DNA of 7,149 bases from Deltaproteobacteria bacterium (lineage in GTDB: Bacteria; Desulfobacterota; UBA8473): NCBI GenBank assembly GCA_030621455.1, contig JAUXHQ010000094.1, positions 1 to 7,149 on the forward strand. Direction: 5' to 3'. Under the pieces are notes generated by a model. The model did not search any database. It was given only the letters and a program-made list of their open reading frames with translations, and had not been told where the DNA came from. Below are positions 1 to 4,785 of the stretch, one piece after another (within the stretch, counting starts at the first letter, position 1; each line of letters begins with the position of its first letter). Made by a program: the position numbers and the translations under genes.

Positions 1-130
1 GCTGGTCATCGAGGACACGAAGAGATCCCTTAGCAGAGACATTGGGGCGTCCATCCTTGCCCGCCGTTGCAACTAGAGACGGTTTAATTTCTGATATAGC
101 CTTTTCTAACTCTTTACTAATTTTTCCCAT
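1..130 (-). CDS. Pyridoxamine 5'-phosphate oxidase-like flavin-binding split-barrel protein (N-terminal part, cut by window edge)
   Basis: The first 43 codons of a minus-strand gene that continues beyond position 1. The start is ATG at 130-128, supported by a very strong Shine-Dalgarno AGGAGGGG at 143-136 with a 5-nt spacer. After a short amphipathic helix (MGKISKELEKAI), the stretch LVATAGKDGRPNVSAKG (about residues 19-35) is the typical first beta hairpin of the PNPOx-like FMN-binding split barrel, where a strand is followed by a D-G-x-P-N turn and a second strand. Members bind FMN, F420 or haem and many are uncharacterised reductases, so the substrate cannot be given. The catalytic and flavin-contacting parts lie outside the window. 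It is divergent from the metallo-hydrolase gene at 557. Family assignment is fairly secure from the motif, although only about a third of a usual protein is visible. Confidence 0.75.
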   Translation of the reverse strand, partial: MGKISKELEKAISEIKPSLVATAGKDGRPNVSAKGSLRVLDDQ

Positions 131-279
131 CTTCACCCCTCCTAAAAAGTCTTTTTTCTTTCCCTGTATTTCACCTGTTGTCAAGAAGAAAATATAGCGC
201 CCATAAGTTTTTTCCAGGCAAGCGTTCATTAACCTTATACCCCAATTATCAGATAAAATCCAGTCCTTTTTTGCCGGGG
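131..279. other. Upstream region of the split-barrel gene, no gene seen
   Basis: Apart from the ribosome binding site at 136-143 this stretch holds no supported gene. On the minus strand a TATATT box precedes the split-barrel gene (around 191-196), but the matching -35 is poor, so no promoter is claimed. A TTGACA on the minus strand (179-184) has no -10 partner at 16-18 bp. Two T-rich tracts (151-160 and 267-272 on the plus strand) have no adjoining hairpin on the correct side. Confidence 0.4.
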
Positions 280-325
280 TTCTCCAGCAGCGCTGAGAGG
301 CATTTCATGCGTCAGTGCTGGGGAA
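280..325 (+). terminator. Long interrupted hairpin followed by a short T tract
   Basis: The arms TTCTCCAGCA (280-289) and TGCTGGGGAA (316-325) pair over 10 bp with one G-U. After a 3-nt bulge (290-292), CTGA (293-296) pairs with TCAG (312-315), and GCAT (300-303) with ATGC (307-310) around a TTC loop. TTTTCC follows directly on the plus strand, giving a terminator-like shape. No plus-strand gene is visible upstream for it to terminate. It sits only 6 bp before the -35 of the promoter at 332, so it may instead insulate that promoter or be a cruciform or RNA element of another kind. Confidence 0.35.
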
Positions 326-331
326 TTTTCC

Positions 332-360
332 TTGACATACCATATCTTGTGGTATATATA
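332..360 (+). promoter_or_regulatory. Sigma70-type promoter with an operator-like dyad in the spacer
   Basis: A perfect -35 TTGACA (332-337) is followed, after 17 bp, by a TATATA -10 (355-360). Transcription would start near 367 and read toward the metallo-hydrolase gene, leaving a leader of about 190 nt. The spacer contains a 19-bp imperfect dyad, ATACCA (337-342) and TGGTAT (350-355) around a 7-bp centre. A protein bound there would block both promoter boxes. The promoter call is from consensus match only. Confidence 0.6.
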
Positions 361-392
361 CAGTCTTTATACAATATAAGCGGTTAAGAATG

Positions 393-518
393 CCGATGAG
401 GTCTCCCGCACGCTTGGGGCTACAGCGGGACATCCGAGATATACCGTACCCAAGATAAGCTAAAGTTTCCCAGGCTGAAGGGATAAACTGTTTCATACCG
501 GCGCTACGATCATTTCGG
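393..518 (+). promoter_or_regulatory. Putative structured 5' leader with an H-type pseudoknot
   Basis: Several helices can form in the leader. P1: TCCCGC (404-409) with GCGGGA (425-430), 6 perfect pairs. Its 15-nt loop contains CTTGGG (413-418), which is complementary to CCCAAG (449-454), and the adjacent TAC (421-423) matches GTA (446-448) across a 2-nt bulge. Together these make an H-type pseudoknot with plausible loop lengths (3, 1 and 15 nt). P2: AGTTTCCC (464-471) with GGG (480-482) and AAACT (485-489), with an 8-nt loop. A closing helix is possible: CCGA-TGA (393-399) with TCA (510-512) and TCGG (515-518). It matches no riboswitch or leader family I recognise. The folding was done by eye, so function is inferred. 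Confidence 0.4.
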
Positions 519-541
519 GGAAAGTGCGGTTCACAGAAATT

Positions 542-547
542 GGGAGG
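542..547 (+). promoter_or_regulatory. Shine-Dalgarno that points to a non-AUG start
   Basis: GGGAGG at 542-547 is a near-consensus ribosome binding site. The next in-frame codons of the metallo-hydrolase are TTA, AAA and ATC, and ATC at 557 lies 9 nt downstream, within the usable range. An in-frame TAA at 548-550 rules out any start further upstream. TCTCCC (402-407) in the leader is complementary to this site (five Watson-Crick pairs plus one G-U) and could mask it. Confidence 0.55.
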
Positions 548-556
548 TAATTAAAA

Positions 557-1354
557 ATCAGTTTAGCGATCTGTACGCTGGCTAGTGGGAGCAAGGCCAA
601 CGCAATCTATATAGAAGCCGGTAAGACAAAGATCCTTATCGATGCGGGTCTGAGTGGAAGAGAGACCCGAAAGAGACTCCGGGATATAGACGTTGATGTG
701 GCGGATCTGGATGCTATTGTGGTATCTCACGAACACATAGACCACGTTCGGGGACTGCAACCTTTATCGAGGCAACTAAACCTACCTGTCTACATAAACA
801 GTCCGACCCTTTTAAGTATTAAAAAGGTTGCTATCAAAGAAAACGTGAGGGAATTCGAGACAGGGAGGCCATTCTCCATTAGAGACTTCTTCTTTGAGCC
901 GTTTTCAGTGCCCCACGATGCCGCTGATCCGGTTGGGTTTACAATACGATACAAGGAATGGAAGATAGGCATCGCCACAGACCTGGGCTTTGCAACGAAA
1001 CTGGTAATAGAGAGGCTAAAGAACTGTGATATCCTCATATTAGAATCCAATCACGATGAAGAGATGCTACAGTCCGGACCTTATCCCTGGGAAGTGAAGC
1101 AGAGGGTCAAGGGTCGCCTCGGTCATCTCTCTAACCATCAGGCTGCCTCCCTCATCAAAGAGGTGGATCATGGAGGTCTTAAGCATATCATACTGTTTCA
1201 CATCAGCGAGACGAATAATAGCCATGAGAAGGCCACGGAAGGCGTCAACTTCCTGTCAGAAAATGGCCACCATGATCGCGTCAACATCTCACTGGCGCTG
1301 CAACACAGGGTCGGTAAGATGATCTCTGCAAGTCCGGAGAATAAATGGATGTGA
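557..1354 (+). CDS. YycJ-like metallo-beta-lactamase-fold hydrolase, probable AUC start
   Basis: A cytoplasmic metal-dependent hydrolase of the YycJ/VicX branch of COG1235. Relatives are double-strand-specific 5'-3' exonucleases or other phosphodiesterases, with a proposed role in mismatch repair in some Gram-positives. Counting from codon 557 (265 aa), it shows the N-terminal signature TLASGSKANAIYIE (7-20) and ILIDAGLSG (26-34). These precede the zinc motif HEHIDH (His58, His60, Asp62, His63), VPHDAADPVG (119-128), ATDLG with Asp142, GHLSN with His190, and FHISETNN with His215, so all metal ligands are present. Length matches the family. The only canonical in-frame start, GTG at 698, would remove the first beta strands and begin 10 codons before HxHxDH, so it is very unlikely to be the true start. 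TAA at 548-550 blocks upstream starts. ATC at 557 fits the Shine-Dalgarno at 542; CTG at 578 is the alternative. A base substitution or sequence error is also possible. Confidence 0.85.
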   Translation: MSLAICTLASGSKANAIYIEAGKTKILIDAGLSGRETRKRLRDIDVDVADLDAIVVSHEHIDHVRGLQPLSRQLNLPVYINSPTLLSIKKVAIKENVREFETGRPFSIRDFFFEPFSVPHDAADPVGFTIRYKEWKIGIATDLGFATKLVIERLKNCDILILESNHDEEMLQSGPYPWEVKQRVKGRLGHLSNHQAASLIKEVDHGGLKHIILFHISETNNSHEKATEGVNFLSENGHHDRVNISLALQHRVGKMISASPENKWM

Positions 1355-1383
1355 AAGGTATCCCTATCCCGGATGAGGGCTTT
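1354..1383. terminator. Weak bidirectional terminator candidate between convergent genes
   Basis: The gap between the two stop codons can form an interrupted hairpin: AAAG (1354-1357) with CTTT (1380-1383), and CCCTAT (1362-1367) with AT (1373-1374) plus AGGG (1376-1379) around a CCCGG loop. The location between convergent genes suits a shared terminator. The stem is short and bulged and neither side has a proper T run, so support is weak. Confidence 0.25.
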
Positions 1384-2488
1384 ATAGCCTCACCAGTTCA
1401 TACTCCCTGGTTCCCAGCCCTATTTCCTCTCCATATTGCAATTGGGTATTCCAGTCCAAGTGCGGATAAACCCCTTTGAACTTGTCCTCTCCCGGATTAA
1501 AATTAGCTTTCAACCCGGAGTTTTCAAGGCCCACCTGTTGATTGACCAGGTCTACTGATGCCTGATCAATCGCCACCGGATCAGTTGAAGCGACTATGCC
1601 CACGTCAGGGACTATGGCTGCGCCTGAGCATGGGTAACAATCACACGTAGGGGTCACTTGTGTGATGAAGTTTATGAATACCGATCTTTTTTCCTTACCC
1701 TTAAGCACACCCACTGTGTATTCGACCATCTTCTGCTGGAAGACAGTGCTCGTCTCGTTCCACTGGGCCTGAATAGCCCCTTGCTTACAGATCAAAAAGC
1801 ATTCTCCGCAGCCTATACATTTTTCAGAGTCGATCCTCGCCTTCTCATCTACAATTGATATGGCCCCCTGAGCGCACCAGTCAAGGCATTCACCACATCC
1901 TATACAGAGTTTCTTCTTGACCACGGGGTTGACATTTGAGTGTTGTTGAAGCTTTCCTATGCGGGAGCCACACCCCATGCCGAGGTTCTTTATGGTTCCT
2001 CCAAAGCCGGAGAGGTCATGGCCTTTGAAGTGGGCTACGCTTACTATGCTATCACTATGAAATATCCCGTGTCCTATGGTTACATCTTTGAATATTTTTT
2101 TGTCGATCCTCACCTTAACAGCGCTACCACCCTTGAGCCCGTCAGCGATGATTAAGGGCGCACCAACTACAGCATAGTCGAAACCGTTCTCAATGGCTGT
2201 CACGAGGTGAGAGACCGCATTCCCTCTTTCCCCTGTGTAAAGAGTATTGCAGTCAGTAAGGAACGGCTTTCCTCCATACTCCTTTACCATGTCCACAACC
2301 TTTCTGATGAAGACCGGGCTTATGTATGCTGTATTCCCTTTTTCGCCAAAGTGGAGTTTCACCGCAACGAGGCCGCCTTTCCTAATCCTTGACTTTAGAT
2401 CGACTCTTTCCAATAGGGTGGTCAATTTTGAAAACATGTTCTTCCTCGGAGTAACCCGCAAGTCCGAATAAAACACCTGACTGGTCAT
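1382..2488 (-). CDS. DUF362 iron-sulfur protein with two 4Fe-4S ferredoxin motifs
   Basis: A 368-aa member of the DUF362 / 'uncharacterized Fe-S center protein' family (COG2768). The N-terminal half (about 1-190) has family landmarks such as VAVKLHFGEKGNT (41-53), TDCNTLYTGERGNA (78-91) and AHFKGHDLSGFGGTIKNLGMG (152-172). Two ferredoxin-type motifs follow: Cys195, 198, 201 and 205, then Cys224, 227, 230 and 234. The C-terminal part has a CDCYPC cluster (Cys282, 284 and 287), which may hold more metal, and GIVASTDPVAIDQAS (297-311). There is no signal peptide or membrane segment, so it is likely cytoplasmic. Its reaction is unknown; electron transfer or an Fe-S enzyme role in anaerobes is an inference. 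ATG at 2488 is chosen because GGAGGAG (2494-2500) lies upstream and the family begins here (MTSQVFYSDLR). An in-frame extension to 2545 (MPPSGL...) lacks homology and overlaps an inverted repeat. It is last of three co-directional genes, 116 bp after lptD. Confidence 0.9.
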   Translation of the reverse strand: MTSQVFYSDLRVTPRKNMFSKLTTLLERVDLKSRIRKGGLVAVKLHFGEKGNTAYISPVFIRKVVDMVKEYGGKPFLTDCNTLYTGERGNAVSHLVTAIENGFDYAVVGAPLIIADGLKGGSAVKVRIDKKIFKDVTIGHGIFHSDSIVSVAHFKGHDLSGFGGTIKNLGMGCGSRIGKLQQHSNVNPVVKKKLCIGCGECLDWCAQGAISIVDEKARIDSEKCIGCGECFLICKQGAIQAQWNETSTVFQQKMVEYTVGVLKGKEKRSVFINFITQVTPTCDCYPCSGAAIVPDVGIVASTDPVAIDQASVDLVNQQVGLENSGLKANFNPGEDKFKGVYPHLDWNTQLQYGEEIGLGTREYELVRL

Positions 2489-2525
2489 AACAACTCCTCC
2501 TGTATTATTAAGTGAGCTAAAGTTC

Positions 2526-2594
2526 ACAAGGCCAGAGGGAGGCATCTGAGTAAGTTGTACATTCCTAGTGCGTTGTCGAGGGTTCCGGCCTTGT
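2526..2594 (-). repeat. 11-bp inverted repeat in the lptD-DUF362 gap (long mRNA stem-loop)
   Basis: The plus-strand arms ACAAGGCCAGA (2526-2536) and TCCGGCCTTGT (2584-2594) are complementary at 10 of 11 positions. In the minus-strand transcript the odd pair becomes G-U, giving an unbroken 11-bp stem over a 47-nt loop, starting 11 nt after the lptD stop codon. No T run follows on the minus strand, so it is not a classical intrinsic terminator. It could be a processing or stability element that separates expression of the DUF362 gene from lptD. Confidence 0.45.
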
Positions 2595-2604
2595 CCCTAA
2601 GCAA

Positions 2605-4719
2605 TCATTCCCCAAACTCTCCGATGCCGGTAAGGAAGAACCTGACCATATATTTCTGTTCTCTCCTGTCCTCGTCCTCGATAGCTCTGTCCGAATAGGT
2701 TACCCCTATGCCCCAACATTGTGCTTTGTACTCAAATGCCCAAATGGTTTCTGAAGATGTGTCGTTAAATATTGAATATCTGTTTTCAAACCTTACATTA
2801 AAAGAAGCCGATACCTTGACCTTCAGTTTCGTGTTGATTTCCTCTAGCTCGCCCTTTGTATTTCTGTATTCGAGATAAACGGAATCTCCCCGTTTATTCT
2901 TTAGGTTCAGCAATCCATTAAAGGCGCTAAGATCACCCCCGTATGTATCATACTCTCCGTCAAGCAGTAAAGTGATATCCTTCGTTGGAAAGATATTTAG
3001 TTCACCCGATACTTTGGAAAACGGACGTGGGGAATCCGCTGATGACTTTTCGGCCTCAGCGAAATCGTAGCTCTGACTGAGTTTAAACCTGGCAAACTTG
3101 TGGTAATAGTTTTTCCCCTTTTCCCCACGAATTTTCCCCACAAGCTCATTGGTGAGGGAGTAAGTGATGGCTTTCGACCTGTCAATCCTGTCAACGGAAT
3201 CAAATTCTGGAAGGTCACTTTGATCTACTGCCGGTATAAACGTATACTCTACTTCCGGTTTTATGGTATGTTTCAGTTTTTGAAGCCTTCCTGCATTAGC
3301 CTTGAATATCTTTTGAACTGTAGTTGAGAACCGTATGTTTAAGTCGTAGATTTCTCTGCTCTTAACCTTATCATCGCCGTGGTCCAGTCTATAGACGGTC
3401 TCCCTTATCCCAAGTTCCGGATTGAAATCGAAATAGTCGGTATGAAAAGTGTATAATATCTTAGGGTAGATATCTATTCTATTACCTCTCAGTCCTTCCT
3501 CCCTCCAGAAGTTGTCGAACGCAGAGGTGAGACTGTAAAACAGGGGGAAATCTCGAATTCTCTGTTGTGAACCCGTGAACGCAACCCTTGGAAGCCTCTG
3601 TAACGTAGTTTTATCCTTTTTTTCCAAGTCTTGATAATGCCTGAATTCGGAATTCAGGTTGAACCTCTGCCAGACCTTGGTGAGGAAGATATTGGACTCC
3701 AGTTTTTCTTTGGATCTATCGTCAACAATCTCATCAAAATCTCTATAGAAATCCCTGTCGCTTACTGCTGTCGCATCGATCTTTGCAGTGAGAGAAGGAT
3801 CGAAATATTGTTCATGCCGATACTTCAGGAGCCATCTGTCAGGGCTGCTGATCAGTCCGTCTTCCTTTCGGCCTTCCTGCCAGTCCCGGTAACTTTGCTT
3901 TTCTTTCATATGATAGAAGTAAAGGCCCCCAAAACTATTTTTGCTGAAAAGATAACGGTAGTCCGTCTCTTCTCCGATCCCTCTTTTACCCCTGTAGTCC
4001 AGTGAAAAAGTCGCATCCATATTCTTAGATATTGCCCAAAAGAAAGGCACTGTCATCTGGTTTCCCTGCTCTTTGGAATAAGCGACAGAGGGGATCAAAA
4101 ACCCAGTCTGTCTCTTGATCTTTGCCGGGTAAATCATGTAAGGGAAGTAAAAGACCGGTATGTCCTTTAAATGGAACATCGCATGTTTTACAGTAGCGTA
4201 ACCCTCTACGGTGACGTTTAACTCTTTGCCGGTAAACTTCCAGGGAGGAGAGTCACCATCGCATGTGGTAAAAGACCCGTCAATCATCCGATACTTGTCC
4301 TTACCCAGTTTCTCGATCCGTTTTCCGGATATGTGGAAGTTATCTTTCTTGAAGAATAGGGTCCCATTATATATGATACCTGTTTGTTCAGCCATGTTGA
4401 TCTCCATCCTGTCACTCCGAAGTATGTCTTCTCCGTCGATCAGGATAATATCTCCGGTTGCCTCCGCATGCCTGCTCTCCGGGTTTACCTTTATCATGTC
4501 TGCCTTTAATATCCTTTTATCCTGGACTATTTTGGCGTTCCCCCGGATCGTATAAACATTATTCTTTCTGTCAAATTCTAACCTGTCTGCCTCTAACTGT
4601 ATTGGCCCCTCACCGATATGATCCCCCAGCTCAGTGCTTTCGGAATAAGAACACGGACAACAAAAGACAAGGGTTAAGAGTAGTAAAATGGGTACAAGGA
4701 TGAAAGAGAGTCTATTCAT
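2605..4719 (-). CDS. lptD: LPS-assembly outer-membrane protein LptD (OstA/Imp)
   Basis: LptD is the outer-membrane beta-barrel that, with the lipoprotein LptE, inserts lipopolysaccharide delivered by the LptA bridge into the outer leaflet. The 704-aa product starts with a signal peptide (Arg3, hydrophobic 4-19, likely cleavage near residue 26). An OstA-type beta-jellyroll follows at about 36-140 (IQLEADRLEFD; TIRGNAKIVQ; repeated 'A-x-G-D' turns), then the barrel domain, including IPVFYFPYMIYPAK (187-200) and QTGFLIPS (204-211) and the C-terminal AQCWGIGVTYSDR (666-678). It ends in alternating aromatic/hydrophobic strands (YMVRFFLTGIGEFG). The mature chain holds only Cys153 and Cys668. By motif these correspond to the E. 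coli Cys173-Cys725 pair; partners of Cys31 and Cys724 are missing. Length is a little below E. coli (784) and ordinary for other phyla. The ATG at 4719 has only a weak AGG-type ribosome binding site, and lies 66 bp after dinG, suggesting co-transcription. No lptE or surA is in view. Confidence 0.95.
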   Translation of the reverse strand: MNRLSFILVPILLLLTLVFCCPCSYSESTELGDHIGEGPIQLEADRLEFDRKNNVYTIRGNAKIVQDKRILKADMIKVNPESRHAEATGDIILIDGEDILRSDRMEINMAEQTGIIYNGTLFFKKDNFHISGKRIEKLGKDKYRMIDGSFTTCDGDSPPWKFTGKELNVTVEGYATVKHAMFHLKDIPVFYFPYMIYPAKIKRQTGFLIPSVAYSKEQGNQMTVPFFWAISKNMDATFSLDYRGKRGIGEETDYRYLFSKNSFGGLYFYHMKEKQSYRDWQEGRKEDGLISSPDRWLLKYRHEQYFDPSLTAKIDATAVSDRDFYRDFDEIVDDRSKEKLESNIFLTKVWQRFNLNSEFRHYQDLEKKDKTTLQRLPRVAFTGSQQRIRDFPLFYSLTSAFDNFWREEGLRGNRIDIYPKILYTFHTDYFDFNPELGIRETVYRLDHGDDKVKSREIYDLNIRFSTTVQKIFKANAGRLQKLKHTIKPEVEYTFIPAVDQSDLPEFDSVDRIDRSKAITYSLTNELVGKIRGEKGKNYYHKFARFKLSQSYDFAEAEKSSADSPRPFSKVSGELNIFPTKDITLLLDGEYDTYGGDLSAFNGLLNLKNKRGDSVYLEYRNTKGELEEINTKLKVKVSASFNVRFENRYSIFNDTSSETIWAFEYKAQCWGIGVTYSDRAIEDEDRREQKYMVRFFLTGIGEFGE

Positions 4720-4785
4720 AGATACCTAAAGTCGCATAAGATGTCATAATACGGAAGATCCAATGTTTATATAGGTTCTTCATCC

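Noticed and set aside
178..387. 69-codon plus-strand open frame in the first intergenic region
   Set aside because: No ribosome binding site before its TTG start, no family resemblance, and it runs through the hairpin and promoter at 280-360.
416..442. Resemblance of GGGGCTACAGC...CATCCGAGAT to the 3' end of E. coli 6S RNA
   Set aside because: A 6S RNA ending near 440 would need a pairing 5' strand about 180 nt upstream, where none is seen, and the promoter would give a transcript of only about 75 nt to this point.
305..496. 63-codon minus-strand open frame
   Set aside because: It overlaps the promoter and structured leader and has no ribosome binding site or recognisable motif.
361..550. 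Known riboswitch classes (TPP, cobalamin, SAM, glycine, c-di-GMP, fluoride, ZTP, purine, preQ1) and hammerhead or pistol ribozymes
   Set aside because: None of the conserved core sequences was found. The pseudoknot topology alone is not enough to assign a class.
2512..2527. GTGA...TCAC dyad upstream of the DUF362 gene as a CRP/FNR-type site
   Set aside because: The spacer between half-sites is 8 bp instead of 6, and no promoter is seen next to it.
2489..2545. 19-residue N-terminal extension of the DUF362 protein
   Set aside because: The strong Shine-Dalgarno at 2494-2500 and the family start both support ATG 2488. The extension lies over an inverted repeat.
3631..4005. 124-codon plus-strand open frame inside lptD, and similar frames opposite the other large genes
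   Set aside because: These are antisense shadows of well-supported genes with no ribosome binding sites or recognisable products.
4645..4662. Lipoprotein signal (LVFC) at the N-terminus of LptD
   Set aside because: Phe directly before Cys does not fit a lipobox, and LptD is a barrel protein with an ordinary signal peptide.
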